Shown: one piece after another, positions 18,606 through 27,638 of the stretch | How the letters are laid out: every line of letters starts with the position of its first letter | How positions within the stretch are numbered: position 1 is the first letter of the stretch | Assembly (NCBI RefSeq): GCF_002159665.1 | Contig: NZ_NFJC01000007.1 | Location: 20,097-84,096 of the forward strand | Reading direction: 5' to 3' | Source: Desulfovibrio sp. An276 | Lineage (GTDB): Bacteria; Desulfobacterota; Desulfovibrionia; Desulfovibrionales; Desulfovibrionaceae | Length of the DNA: 64,000 nucleotides | Notes under the pieces: generated by a model | Databases searched by the model: none | Told to the model about the DNA's origin: nothing | The model's input: the letters and a program-made list of their open reading frames with translations, nothing else | Made by a program: the position numbers and the translations under genes

Positions 18606-18968
18606 CTGGGCACTTCCTGGGAAAAGAGCCGTACCAGAGAGACTATATTTGAAGCACTGCTTCAATATTCCTAAAGCTCTTCATAAAGTATTTCCCCTTG
18701 CAAACGGCCCTGCAGGACAACATCGCATCTCGGGTGCAAATCTGCTCTTTCCGTATGCCCTCTTTCCCTGCCCTGTCCCCTTTTGCTCACTTTTGCGCAG
18801 CCCATGCCCGGGGCAGGATCCTTAAGGCCCCTAGTCTCCCGGAAATTGCCCAAAAATGCGTGCCCATGGCGAAAAAACGTGCTTGCCGTTCAGGTGCAAA
18901 CTTAGTATGTTCTCGAAAGTTGCCTGTACCGGATGCCATGCATGCGGTTTTGGGCAGCGGGAGGTTTT
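18606..18968. other. Intergenic region with one hairpin
   Basis: 363 bases without a supportable gene. At 18649-18665 there is a palindrome (TTGAAGCA-C-TGCTTCAA), 45 bases after the preceding stop codon, with no T run. No clear promoter stands out before the HIT gene. Confidence 0.5.
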
Positions 18969-19463
18969 ATGAAACACTTGTGGGCACCATGGCGCATTGA
19001 CTACATTCTCGGTCCCAAGCCGGACGAATGTGTCTTTTGCCTGCCTAAGGACACGAACGAGGACGAGGCGCGCCTTGTTCTGCACAGGGCGAAGCACTGC
19101 TTCGTGATCATGAACAAGTTTCCCTACAACAACGGGCATATCATGGTCTGTCCCTACGAGCACGTCATGCAGCTTACAGCCCTCCCCCCGGAGACAGCCC
19201 ACGAAATCATGGACTATCTCCAGTTCTGTTCTTCTGTCCTCAAGGAGCATTTCCACTGCGAGGGCATCAACATCGGTCTCAATCTTGGGCAGGCGGCTGG
19301 AGCGGGCATACGCGAACACCTGCACTTCCATCTGGTTCCGCGCTGGAACGGCGACTCCTCCTTCATGGCAGTCATGGACGAGGTGCGGACCATGCCGGAA
19401 AGCCTCGCTTCCACCTACAAAGCCCTCAAACCCTATTTTGCGTCCGCGCCAACACACTGCTGA
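18969..19463 (+). CDS. HIT-family nucleotide hydrolase/transferase
   Basis: A 164-residue histidine-triad protein. The active-site motif HLHFHLV is seen at ~112-118, within the family context GAGIREHLHFHLVPRW. A CVFC pair near the N-terminus suggests a zinc site as in Ap4A-phosphorylase-like HIT proteins. GGGAGG precedes the ATG. The substrate is probably a dinucleoside polyphosphate or an adenylylated compound, but this is a family-level inference. LapA starts 13 bases later. Confidence 0.9.
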   Translation: MKHLWAPWRIDYILGPKPDECVFCLPKDTNEDEARLVLHRAKHCFVIMNKFPYNNGHIMVCPYEHVMQLTALPPETAHEIMDYLQFCSSVLKEHFHCEGINIGLNLGQAAGAGIREHLHFHLVPRWNGDSSFMAVMDEVRTMPESLASTYKALKPYFASAPTHC

Positions 19464-19476
19464 GGAGGGATAATTC

Positions 19477-20013
19477 ATGCGGTATATCAAGGCGCTTGTG
19501 CTGGTTCTCATCTTCTTTGTCGCGATGATCTTTCTTTTTCAGAACCAGGCCTCGCTCTCACAAACCCTGTCCTTCAGGCTGGACCTTCTGTTCATGCCTG
19601 CCATGACAAGCATTGAACTGCCCTTCTACTTTGTTCTTCTGGCAGCCTTCCTGCTTGGCGCAATTCTTTGCCTGCTCACCCTGCTCTGGGACAGGATGCG
19701 TCTTTCCGCCAGAATCGTGCGCGCCAATTTCCGCGTTCAGGCCATGCAAAACGAGGAGCGCAAGCTTGTGGCCCAGATGGAAAAGCTCGCCGAACAGCCA
19801 AAGGAAGGCCGTCTGAAGCTCTTCTTCAAGCGCGAGAAGAAGGCCGAGGAAGAAAAGCCCGCAGCCGAAGCCCCCAAGGCAGAGAAGCAGGCCGAAAAGG
19901 AAGCCGCGACACCCAAGGACAAGGCCGAGGTCAACGAGTTTTTCACCGAAACGACTCCGGACGATATGGACGCTGCGCAGGCAACCAGCCCTGCCCAGAA
20001 GGCCAACGCCTAG
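19477..20013 (+). CDS. LapA-family (DUF1049) membrane protein
   Basis: A 178-residue inner-membrane protein with two N-terminal helices (~5-21 and ~48-70), the first ending in the family's FLFQN motif, then a basic amphipathic segment and a long Lys/Glu/Ala-rich cytoplasmic tail. LapA in other bacteria acts with LapB in lipopolysaccharide regulation; no LapB is seen next to it here. GGAGG lies before the ATG; it follows the HIT gene closely. Confidence 0.82.
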   Translation: MRYIKALVLVLIFFVAMIFLFQNQASLSQTLSFRLDLLFMPAMTSIELPFYFVLLAAFLLGAILCLLTLLWDRMRLSARIVRANFRVQAMQNEERKLVAQMEKLAEQPKEGRLKLFFKREKKAEEEKPAAEAPKAEKQAEKEAATPKDKAEVNEFFTETTPDDMDAAQATSPAQKANA

Positions 20014-20065
20014 CCTAGTCTTCGGGGCGGCAAGGGCAAGCTGACCCCACATCCGGCAAATTTTG

Positions 20066-20091
20066 TGGCGGCGGAGAATTCTCCGCCGCCA
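20066..20091 (+). terminator. Terminator-like 26-bp perfect palindrome before mutS
   Basis: TGGCGGCGGAGAA paired with TTCTCCGCCGCCA, followed by TGCTTGTTTTC. It lies between lapA and mutS and would end the HIT-lapA transcript or act as a leader stem for mutS. Confidence 0.65.
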
Positions 20092-20147
20092 TGCTTGTTT
20101 TCTTTGCCCCCGAAAGCTGTGCACATCCACATAAACAGGAAGACCCC

Positions 20148-22973
20148 ATGCCCGAAAGCACGGAAACCCAGCACCAAAGCCCCGACTGCGACTGCAATCA
20201 AGGCAGGGACAAAAAAATCGAGAGGGGAGACGGCTACCGTATCACCCCCATGTTCGAACAGTACCTTGCCATCAAAAAGGACTATCCGGACGCCCTCCTC
20301 TTCTACCGCATGGGCGACTTCTACGAACTCTTCTTCGAGGACGCGCCCATTGCAGCCCGCGAGCTGCAGCTTGCCCTTACCTGCCGCAACAAGAATTCCC
20401 CCAACTCCGTTCCCATGTGCGGCGTGCCCTGGCACGCAGTAGATGCCTATACAAGCCAGCTTCTCGACAAGGGCTACAACATTGTCATCTGCGACCAGGT
20501 CGAGGATCCCAAGACTGCCAGGGGCCTTGTCCGGCGCGAGGTGACCCGCATCCTCACCCCTGGTACAGTCATCGAGGACGAGCAGCTCAACGCAAAGCTG
20601 CACAACTACCTCGGCTGCCTTGTTGTGGACAAGGACAGGGCTGCCTTCGTGTGGGCCGACATCTCCACCGGCCAGTGGAGCGGGCTTGAGCAAAACCTCG
20701 CCGGCATCTGGCAGTACGTGGGAAAATACGCCCCGCGCGAGCTCATCGTGCAGGACACCCTGGAGCTTCCCCCGGAGGCTGTGACAGACTCCATGCGCCT
20801 TGTGCGCAGGGGCAAGAATGCCTTTGATGCAAGACAGTGTACGCAAAGGGTCTTGCGCAGCCAGAAGGTCAGTGATCTGGCAAGCCTTGGCATGCACGAG
20901 GGATCCCCCATGCCCAGGGCTGCGGGGGCCCTGCTGGCCTACCTTGAGCAGACGCAAAAGCGCGATCCCGATCACCTCTTGCCCTTCCGCCCCATGGACA
21001 TGGGCAAATACCTCATCGTGGACGAGGTCACGGAGCGCAATCTCGAGATCTTCTCCTGCCTGAACGGCACTCGAGGCAAGGGCACCCTGCGCCATGCCAT
21101 GGATGCGACCATTACCCCCATGGGCGGCCGTATGCTGGAGGACATGCTCAAGGCCCCCCTGCGCGACAGGTCACGCATCAGCGACATTCAGGACTGCGTC
21201 GAGGCCTTCATGCGCTCCCCCAAGGCCCTGCAGGATCTGCGAAAGGCTCTCGACGAGGTCCACGATCTCGAACGCCTCACAACCCGCATCTGCCTGAACC
21301 GCGCACTCCCCAGGGATTTTGCAAGCCTCAAAAACACCCTGCTCTGCCTGCCGGCAGTGCACACGGCCCTGCTTGCCATTCAGGGGGACAATACAAACAC
21401 ACCCCGCCTTCTTGCAAGCCTTCTTTCCTCCTTCGACGACCTTGCGGACTGCGCCAGTATTCTGGAAAGGGCCCTTGCGGACATCATGCCCACAGCCATC
21501 ACCGAGGGCGGCATCTTTCGCAAGGGGTATGACAGCGAACTGGACGAGATCCTTGAGTTTTGCGAGCACGGCGAGCAGCTTTTGCAAAGACAGCTGGAAG
21601 AGGATCAGGCGCGTGTGGGCCAGATCCGCCTGAAACTCGGCAACAACCGCGTCTTTGGCTACTACTACGAGATTTCAAGGCTCCAGGCGCGTGGGGAGCT
21701 GCCACCGGACTTCGAGCGCAGGCAGACCCTTGCCAACGCAGAACGCTTCACGACAGAAAAACTCAAGACCCTGGAAGACAATATCGTGCAGGCCGCTGAG
21801 CGGCGCAGCTCCCTCGAATACAGGCTTTTCCAAAAGCTGCGCGCCCATGTGGCCGAACTTCGCCCAAGGCTCTTTGCCGTATCGTCTACCCTGGCCCGGG
21901 TGGACTACTGGCAAAGCCTTGCGACAAGTGCCCGCGAGCGCGCCTGGGTCCGCCCCGTTTTGTGCGAAGACCCTGTCCTGCGCATCCAGGAAGGGCGCCA
22001 TCCCGTTATCGAGGAGATGGTAGGCCAGGCAAACTTCGTGCCCAACAGCCTTGTCCTGGACGAAAAGCGCAGGCTTTGTCTTCTCACAGGCCCGAACATG
22101 GCCGGCAAGTCCACCATCCTGCGTCAGGTGGCCCTCATCTGCCTCATGGCCCAGATGGGCTCCTTTGTGCCTGCCCAGTCTGCCACCATAGGGATTGTGG
22201 ACAGGCTCTTTTCCCGCGTGGGCGCTTCCGACAACCTGGCCCAGGGGCAGAGCACCTTCATGGTGGAAATGATGGAGACTTCCCGCATCCTGCGCCAGGC
22301 AACGCGCCACAGCCTTATCATCCTCGACGAGATCGGCAGGGGCACCAGCACCTTTGACGGCCTTGCACTCGCCTGGGCCGTGGCCGAGGATCTGGCCCAG
22401 CGCTTCGGCGGCTCCCTGCGCACCCTCTTTGCCACCCACTACCACGAGCTCACCCGCCTGGAAGGCCAGATTCCCGGCGTGTTCACCATGAACGTTGCCA
22501 TACGCGAATTCAACAGGAACATCGTCTTCCTGCACAAGCTTTTGCCTGGCCCCACGGACAAGAGCTATGGCGTCGAGGTGGCACGGCTCGCAGGCGTGCC
22601 ACATTCCGTTGTCAGCAGGGCCAGGGATCTGCTCGAACGTCTGGAGACCTTGCGCGAGGCAGGCCAGAAGGCTGTCTCCCAGGCTCTTGGCCCGGGGCTC
22701 CTGCCAGGATGCCTTCCCGGCGTGCAGGCCGGTCAGGAACAGAAGGGCAGCGCAGAGCCCAGTGGCAAGAAACAGGCGGATCCGGCTGTTCAGGGCCAGC
22801 AGCAGACGGAAACACATCCTCTTGTGAGCATATTGAGGGATCTCGATCCCGACAGCCTCTCGCCCCTGGCTGCCCTCAAGCTTTTGAGCGAGTGGAAGAA
22901 GATCTGGGGCATGCCGGTCCGGCAGGAACCGGATCAAACCCCGGACTCTTCCGAAGAACAGAATCTCCCGTAG
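20148..22973 (+). CDS. mutS: DNA mismatch repair protein MutS
   Basis: Mismatch-recognition ATPase, 941 residues. The N-terminal mismatch-binding domain shows the FYRMGDFYELFFEDA motif (Phe-X-Glu, ~52-65). The ATPase core has Walker A TGPNMAGKST (~647), the TFMVEMMETS loop, Walker B IILDEIGRGTSTFDG and the ATHYHEL motif. The region after ~840 contains a Gln/Pro-rich insertion of about 60 residues, unusual but low-complexity, before a short conserved helix (PLAALKLLSEWKK). The ATG at 20148 has AGGA upstream; an earlier in-frame start gives an unlikely leader. Confidence 0.96.
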   Translation: MPESTETQHQSPDCDCNQGRDKKIERGDGYRITPMFEQYLAIKKDYPDALLFYRMGDFYELFFEDAPIAARELQLALTCRNKNSPNSVPMCGVPWHAVDAYTSQLLDKGYNIVICDQVEDPKTARGLVRREVTRILTPGTVIEDEQLNAKLHNYLGCLVVDKDRAAFVWADISTGQWSGLEQNLAGIWQYVGKYAPRELIVQDTLELPPEAVTDSMRLVRRGKNAFDARQCTQRVLRSQKVSDLASLGMHEGSPMPRAAGALLAYLEQTQKRDPDHLLPFRPMDMGKYLIVDEVTERNLEIFSCLNGTRGKGTLRHAMDATITPMGGRMLEDMLKAPLRDRSRISDIQDCVEAFMRSPKALQDLRKALDEVHDLERLTTRICLNRALPRDFASLKNTLLCLPAVHTALLAIQGDNTNTPRLLASLLSSFDDLADCASILERALADIMPTAITEGGIFRKGYDSELDEILEFCEHGEQLLQRQLEEDQARVGQIRLKLGNNRVFGYYYEISRLQARGELPPDFERRQTLANAERFTTEKLKTLEDNIVQAAERRSSLEYRLFQKLRAHVAELRPRLFAVSSTLARVDYWQSLATSARERAWVRPVLCEDPVLRIQEGRHPVIEEMVGQANFVPNSLVLDEKRRLCLLTGPNMAGKSTILRQVALICLMAQMGSFVPAQSATIGIVDRLFSRVGASDNLAQGQSTFMVEMMETSRILRQATRHSLIILDEIGRGTSTFDGLALAWAVAEDLAQRFGGSLRTLFATHYHELTRLEGQIPGVFTMNVAIREFNRNIVFLHKLLPGPTDKSYGVEVARLAGVPHSVVSRARDLLERLETLREAGQKAVSQALGPGLLPGCLPGVQAGQEQKGSAEPSGKKQADPAVQGQQQTETHPLVSILRDLDPDSLSPLAALKLLSEWKKIWGMPVRQEPDQTPDSSEEQNLP

Positions 22974-23040
22974 GACAGGAGAGAAGACGGGGCTTGCGGT
23001 GTTCAGTTTTCGGCCACATGCCCGTCTGGTTGCTCAGCTT

Positions 23041-23070
23041 CTGTTCAGCAATAGTTCAGCTATTGAACAG
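23041..23070. promoter_or_regulatory. Candidate enhancer-binding site: interrupted inverted repeat
   Basis: CTGTTC-AGC-AATAG-TTCAG-CTATT-GAACAG, with outer arms CTGTTC/GAACAG and inner arms AATAG/CTATT. It lies about 70-95 bases upstream of the sigma-54-like promoter at 23137, the usual distance for an NtrC-family activator. Function is inferred from placement. Confidence 0.45.
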
Positions 23071-23136
23071 TACAGGTCGGCAAACGTTCTCCCGAAAATC
23101 CTCCGCAATCCTGTGGATGTTCTGTTTTTGCAAAAA

Positions 23137-23152
23137 TGGCACGGTTTGTGCT
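23137..23152 (+). promoter_or_regulatory. Sigma-54 (-24/-12) promoter of the ZraP-like gene
   Basis: TGGCACGGTTTGTGCT matches the consensus TGGCACG-N4-TTGCW with one mismatch. The invariant GG and GC dinucleotides have the correct 10-base separation. Transcription would start near 23163, about 100 bases before the ATG. In enterobacteria zraP is itself sigma-54/ZraR dependent, which supports the call. Confidence 0.6.
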
Positions 23153-23264
23153 TGGGTGACCTGTGCTCATCATGCGGGCCCAATGCCCGGATATCAGGAC
23201 TGCACTCGAATCAGATCATACGAATCAGACCATCATGGATCGGATACAGAACAGGAGACAAACC

Positions 23265-23717
23265 ATGCCCAGCAAAAAATACCTTCTTGTTCCCGCACTC
23301 GCTGCAGCTCTTCTCGGAGCTGGCACGTTTGGCACAGTCACAAGCGCGCATGCCCACGGCTACTGCGACGGTCCGGGAGGCGGATACGGACACCATCGCG
23401 GCTACCAGCAAGGCTACAATGCTCCCGATAGCTACCAGGACGAGAGGGGAAACTACCGCGCCGGGGAGCCGACGAATCTCACCCCAAAGCAGCGCAAGGC
23501 CTACACGAGGCTCATGGACAAGTTCAATGCCAAGGCAGAACCCTTGCGTGACCAGATGTTCGTGAAAAGATCCCAGCTGCGCGCCCTGGAAAATTCCCCC
23601 AGGGCCAGCAGGGCCGAAGTGGAGAAGCTCTCCAGGGAATACAGGGATCTTGACAACAAGTTGCGAGCTCTCGAAGAGCAGCTTGAGCGCGACATGAAAA
23701 AAGAAGGCATACGGTAG
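23265..23717 (+). CDS. ZraP/CpxP-like periplasmic metal-binding stress protein
   Basis: A 150-residue exported protein with a cleavable signal peptide (~1-29, ending TSAHA), a His/Gly-rich segment (HGYCDGPGGGYGHHRGY) that may bind metal, then an alpha-helical domain starting with the family signature NLTPKQRKAYTRLM (~67-80). The helices resemble the Spy/CpxP/ZraP chaperone fold with an arginine-rich coiled hook. AGGAG precedes the ATG. Its sigma-54 promoter and upstream inverted repeat suggest envelope or metal stress control by a two-component activator, which is not encoded nearby. Confidence 0.85.
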   Translation: MPSKKYLLVPALAAALLGAGTFGTVTSAHAHGYCDGPGGGYGHHRGYQQGYNAPDSYQDERGNYRAGEPTNLTPKQRKAYTRLMDKFNAKAEPLRDQMFVKRSQLRALENSPRASRAEVEKLSREYRDLDNKLRALEEQLERDMKKEGIR

Positions 23718-23749
23718 GGCCATTGCCGCAAGATCCCCAAAAACGGGGC

Positions 23750-23793
23750 GGCAACAAAAAGGGAAGATCCGACGATCTTCCCTTTTTGTTGCC
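23750..23793. terminator. Perfect 20-bp intrinsic terminator
   Basis: GGCAACAAAAAGGGAAGATC and its complement flank a CGAC loop with runs of A and T inside the stem, so it works in both directions. It serves the ZraP-like gene on the plus strand and the esterase on the minus strand. Confidence 0.92.
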
Positions 23794-23825
23794 ACACAAG
23801 GACCTGTGGCATGTGTGACACGCCT

Positions 23826-24863
23826 TTAGCGCAGGTTTTGTTCGAAAAACTTCCCAAGCTCCCTGAAATGGAAGACTGTTTCCGGAGCGGAAAAGGATTC
23901 GAGATACTGGGCATGGGACAGGGCTTCGTGGACAATGAGCCTCGCATCCACATTGGCTTCCAGCATCCTTGCGTGCACGCGCACGGTATTGCTCAAAAAG
24001 AGGTCTCGCGTGCCTGCCACAAGCAATGTCGGGGGAAAGCCAGCAAAGTCGCCGTAGACAGGTGAAAGCAGGGGATCCTTCAAATCCATGCCCGGGGCGT
24101 AGACCTTCACCGCATCCCCGACCCAGCCCTCGTAGCGCACAAGCGCGTTGTCCACACCTTCGTTGGCAAAGTAGCTGTCGCCAATCTTGTCAAGGTCCGC
24201 CCAGGGCGTCGCAGGGCAAATGGCACCAGGCATTGGCAACTTCTCCATCTTCGCCCGCAGCACCATGGAGAGCACAAGGCTTCCGCCCGCAGATGTCCCG
24301 AAAAGGCCCACCTTCTCTGGAGGTGTGCTTTTCAAAACCTCCCTGTATACGGCCATGCAGTCGTCCAGGGCAGCAGGATAGGGATATTGGGGTGCCAGAC
24401 GGTAGTCCACGGAAAGACAGCGTATCCCCCCGTAGTGCGCCATATAGATGGCCTCCCCTGCCCCTATCAGGCCGGGAAAGAAGACATAGCCCCCTCCGTG
24501 CACATGGATGAGCAGACGGTCGCGGTTTTGGGGAAGAATGTTTTTTGGGGTGACCATGTAGACCCTGACACCTGCCATGGTTCTTTCCTCCATGGTGACG
24601 TCAGCGCTTTTGGCAAGCGCAAGAATCTTCTCGTCACTTCCACTGTTCGCCTCGCTCAGTGCCCTTGCGTACTCTTCCAGGGACATGGGCTTCACAAGCC
24701 AGTCCGCAGGGTACGGTCTTGCGACATTCTCCCGCATCCTGTCGCTTACAGTGGAAGGAACCGGGATTTCCCTCTCGTGCAGGGTAAGCGCCAGGGATGG
24801 GTTTGAGGCCAATAGGGCAAGGCCTGCCAGGACAAGGCCTGCGGCCATTTTTCTTGCTTTCAT
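23826..24863 (-). CDS. Exported alpha/beta-hydrolase of the HSL (hormone-sensitive lipase-like) family
   Basis: A 345-residue secreted esterase-like protein. Signal peptide ~1-28 (MKARKMAAGLVLAGLALLA). The oxyanion motif HGGGY (~124-128), nucleophile elbow GTSAGG (~193-198), acid region AGTRDLF (~285) and catalytic His in the HALSHAQY-like segment (EALSHAQY, ~315) form the triad. GGAG lies ahead of the ATG at 24863. Substrate is unknown. It is divergent from the next plus-strand gene. Confidence 0.88.
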   Translation of the reverse strand: MKARKMAAGLVLAGLALLASNPSLALTLHEREIPVPSTVSDRMRENVARPYPADWLVKPMSLEEYARALSEANSGSDEKILALAKSADVTMEERTMAGVRVYMVTPKNILPQNRDRLLIHVHGGGYVFFPGLIGAGEAIYMAHYGGIRCLSVDYRLAPQYPYPAALDDCMAVYREVLKSTPPEKVGLFGTSAGGSLVLSMVLRAKMEKLPMPGAICPATPWADLDKIGDSYFANEGVDNALVRYEGWVGDAVKVYAPGMDLKDPLLSPVYGDFAGFPPTLLVAGTRDLFLSNTVRVHARMLEANVDARLIVHEALSHAQYLESFSAPETVFHFRELGKFFEQNLR

Positions 24864-25199
24864 ACGCTCTCCACAAGGAGGGCCCGGGTCTGCCCCAAGA
24901 CAGATCCTGCCCGGCACCCTCGCCTTGCGGGACATATTTTCACAACTGCGCTCAAAAGGCTACAGCCAAAAAATTCCTTGTTTTCCGGGCAGATCGCGCA
25001 GGCATGGAGCAAAAATCCCGTTTGCGTAGGCCAGGGTCTGCATGATAGACTGCCTTTTTGAGGATTGCTCCTGCATGGCCCTGACGTCGCTTGCGGGAGT
25101 TTTTCGTGAACTACACACTGTCCGGACAGACTGTGCCCAGGGTGCCTGCAAGGCCAAAACAGACTGTCACTGTCCCAAAATCCCAAACACGGGAAGTCC
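24864..25199. other. Divergent intergenic region
   Basis: 336 bases between the esterase and the DUF1992 gene. A short palindrome TGTCCGGACA is seen at about 25120; I see no convincing promoter pair or RNA gene. Confidence 0.4.
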
Positions 25200-25622
25200 A
25201 TGCCAACAGAATACAGCGCCAACGCCTTTTCGGTTCTGCAAAGCATTGCCGAGGAACGCATTCGCGAAGCCCAGCGCGACGGAGTCTTTGACGATCTGCC
25301 CGGCAAGGGGGGGCCATTGCACCTTGAGGACGAGAGCGGCATTCCCGAGGAACTGCGCATGGCCTACCATGTCCTCAAGAATGCGGGCATGGTTCCCAGG
25401 GAAGTACAGGAGCGCAAGGAAATTTCAAACCTCGCGGACATGCTTGAAAAGGACTGCGACGAGCACACGAAGGTCACAGGCATGCGCAGGCTTGAGGCAT
25501 TGATCCTGCATGCCAGGCTGCGCACTGGAAGAAACATAGCCCTGCACGCGGACGAAGACGCCTATCTGGACAAAATCCTGGACAAGATCGCGCAGTTCAG
25601 GAAAGGCATGGGTACGAAATAG
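25200..25622 (+). CDS. DUF1992-family (DnaJ homologue subfamily C member 28-like) protein
   Basis: A 140-residue helical protein. The N-terminal segment IAEERIREAQRDGVFDDLPGKGGPL is the hallmark of the DUF1992 / DnaJC28 conserved domain; no J domain is present. The molecular role is unknown. Single-gene unit with a terminator behind it. Confidence 0.88.
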   Translation: MPTEYSANAFSVLQSIAEERIREAQRDGVFDDLPGKGGPLHLEDESGIPEELRMAYHVLKNAGMVPREVQERKEISNLADMLEKDCDEHTKVTGMRRLEALILHARLRTGRNIALHADEDAYLDKILDKIAQFRKGMGTK

Positions 25623-25636
25623 TCCACAGATTTGCA

Positions 25637-25672
25637 AAACGGGACAGGCTCCATATGGAATCTGTCCCGTTT
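25637..25672 (+). terminator. Intrinsic terminator after the DUF1992 gene
   Basis: 11-bp stem AAACGGGACAG/CTGTCCCGTTT with a 14-base loop that itself can pair (CCATATGG). A second small hairpin (CCCCTGAAGGGG) follows at 25684-25695 towards the converging gene. Confidence 0.8.
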
Positions 25673-25707
25673 GTGCCTTTCAGCCCCTGAAGGGGCCTCG
25701 TGATTTT

Positions 25708-26220
25708 CTATTCTTCCGTTCCCGGAATATCCACAAGGCGCGCCCTGTGTCCCGTGTGCCTTGCCATGAGGAGAACGTCGTCCAGGGCAAGGGCCAGGGT
25801 CCTGGTGTTCACCCCCGGGTGAGCCTGAACAATCTCTCCGGAAAGTTCACTGTCCACCACAAGTTCCACACAGCCCTCCCCGTCCGCGACGATGGCAAGC
25901 GGAGTGACTGCTCCCGGGTGCAGCGAGAGTCTTTCCATGAGCTCGTCTTCCTTTGCGAAATTGAGCCTAGCGCTCGCACCAAGCACATGGGTCAGGGCCT
26001 TCAGATCCACCCTCTTCGTGTCCGGGACGAGCACAAGGTAGTACTCCTTCCTGGCAGGGCTTCCGCTGCGCAAAAAGAGGTTCTTGCAGCTTTTGCCCGC
26101 AAATTCGTGAATGCCGCAGGCCCTTGCCTCTGCCACGGTGTACACAGCCCTGTGCTCCAGCATATCGTAGTGTATGCCAAGCTCGTGCAAAAGGCCTGAT
26201 ATGCGCTCCTCGAGATTCAT
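25708..26220 (-). CDS. ProXp-ala/YbaK-type aminoacyl-tRNA trans-editing protein
   Basis: Free-standing deacylase, 170 residues, that probably hydrolyses mischarged Ala-tRNA(Pro). The YbaK fold is recognised from EHRAVYTVAEA, the catalytic-region Lys in GKSCKNLFLR and the glycine-rich LHPGAVTPLAI. ATG 26220 is preferred; a GTG at 26229 is in frame and would add three residues. It begins 12 bases after the trpS stop codon and so is likely cotranscribed with it. Confidence 0.87.
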   Translation of the reverse strand: MNLEERISGLLHELGIHYDMLEHRAVYTVAEARACGIHEFAGKSCKNLFLRSGSPARKEYYLVLVPDTKRVDLKALTHVLGASARLNFAKEDELMERLSLHPGAVTPLAIVADGEGCVELVVDSELSGEIVQAHPGVNTRTLALALDDVLLMARHTGHRARLVDIPGTEE

Positions 26221-26232
26221 AGCGGGCACTTG

Positions 26233-27288
26233 CTACTTCAAAAGGCTCTCGAAGTAGTCTATCTGCATGGCCCTGCGCACATCGTGCAGGGTGGAGGCTG
26301 CGGCCTCTTCTGCCACTGCCGTGCCTGCCTTCAGGATATCGAGCACGTCCGCGGGCCTTGCCTCCCAGTACTTTCTCTTCTCGCGAATGGGCGCAAGCTC
26401 TGCCTGCAGGACGTTGTTCAGGAACTTCTTGACCTTGACGTCGCCAAGGCCGCCCCTGCGGTAGTGATCCTTCAGGGCATCCAAATTTTCGTAGTCCGGG
26501 AGGAATTCCGCAAAATGCTCGGGTCTGGAGAAGGCGTCGAGATAGAGGAAGACAGTGTTGCCCTCGATCTGGCCGGGGTCGGACACACGCAGATGGTTGG
26601 GGTCCGTATACATGGACATGACCTTGGTCTGGATGTCCTTGGGTTCCTCTGAGAGATAGATGCAGTTGCCGAGGGATTTGCTCATCTTGGCCTTGCCGTC
26701 CGTTCCGGGCAGGCGCAGGCAGGCCGCGTTGCTGGGCAGGACGATTTCCGGCATGGTCAGGGTCTCGCCATAGGTGGCGTTGAATTTCTGCACGATCTCG
26801 CGGCACTGTTCGATCATGGGCGCCTGATCTTCGCCAGCGGGCACTGCCGTTGCCCTGAAGGCCGTGATGTCCGCAGCCTGGCTGATGGGATAGCAGAAGA
26901 AACCAACGGGCACGCTGGCGTCAAAGCCGCGCATGGCGATCTCGGACTTGACCGTGGGGTTGCGCTGCACGCGGGCCACTGTCACGAGGTTCATGTAGTA
27001 CATTGTGAGCTCGTGCAGCTGAGGGATGCAGGACTGGATGAAAATGGTGGTTTTGGCCGGATCAATGCCCACGGAAAGGTAGTCCATGGCCACCTGCAAG
27101 AGGTTGTTCTTGACCTTCTCCGGATGCTCCGCATTGTCCGTCAGCGCCTGGGCATCGGCAATCATGATGAAGACCTTGTCGAACTCGCCGCTGTTTTGCA
27201 GGGCAACGCGTTCCTTGAGCGAGCCCACGTAATGGCCCACATGCAGTCGTCCTGTGGGTCTGTCTCCAGTCAGTATAATCTTTGACAT
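26233..27288 (-). CDS. trpS: Tryptophanyl-tRNA synthetase
   Basis: Class I aminoacyl-tRNA synthetase, 351 residues. Signatures are the HIGH-like HVGH (~17-20, within [13 protein letters not shown]) and KMSKS (~195-199). The protein is of normal bacterial length. AAGGGG lies upstream of the ATG. Pairing with a trans-editing protein suggests a small translation-fidelity unit. Confidence 0.96.
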   Translation of the reverse strand: MSKIILTGDRPTGRLHVGHYVGSLKERVALQNSGEFDKVFIMIADAQALTDNAEHPEKVKNNLLQVAMDYLSVGIDPAKTTIFIQSCIPQLHELTMYYMNLVTVARVQRNPTVKSEIAMRGFDASVPVGFFCYPISQAADITAFRATAVPAGEDQAPMIEQCREIVQKFNATYGETLTMPEIVLPSNAACLRLPGTDGKAKMSKSLGNCIYLSEEPKDIQTKVMSMYTDPNHLRVSDPGQIEGNTVFLYLDAFSRPEHFAEFLPDYENLDALKDHYRRGGLGDVKVKKFLNNVLQAELAPIREKRKYWEARPADVLDILKAGTAVAEEAAASTLHDVRRAMQIDYFESLLK

Positions 27289-27638
27289 GTCATGCCCCTT
27301 GCGTTGGTCGGACTATCCGAATGACCGGCATCCGCCTTGCAGTTTTCTTGTTACAGTGTTGTAAGGTTGGCGTCCCTTGGGGGCATGTCCCTGTTTCCAC
27401 ACTGGAAAAGGTCTCCCCCTAAAAAAACGCAATTGAATTGAATACATGAGTGTGTTTGCACTGTCAAGATGTTCGTTGCGCAACTTACTGAAATCAAAGA
27501 TTCTTTTTGTTCTGTCCGGCACATGACAACACAGGGACAGTTCTTTTTGCGAAAATCTTTGACGAAGGTCCGAAATTGGGGTTCAATGGTTTGGGGCATC
27601 CCGTCCCAAACCCCAAGCGAACATACAGGAGAATTGCC
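27289..27638. other. Divergent intergenic region with a hairpin near the nitroreductase start
   Basis: 350 AT-richer bases between trpS and the nitroreductase gene. GGTTTGGG ... CCCAAACC (27588-27612, 9-base loop) lies just ahead of the AGGAG of the nitroreductase, so it may be an operator or a leader stem. No small gene is convincing. Confidence 0.45.

Noticed and set aside
20066..20091. Perfect palindrome as a recombination site
   Set aside because: Position between two genes and a T-rich 3' side fit a terminator better; no second copy was seen.
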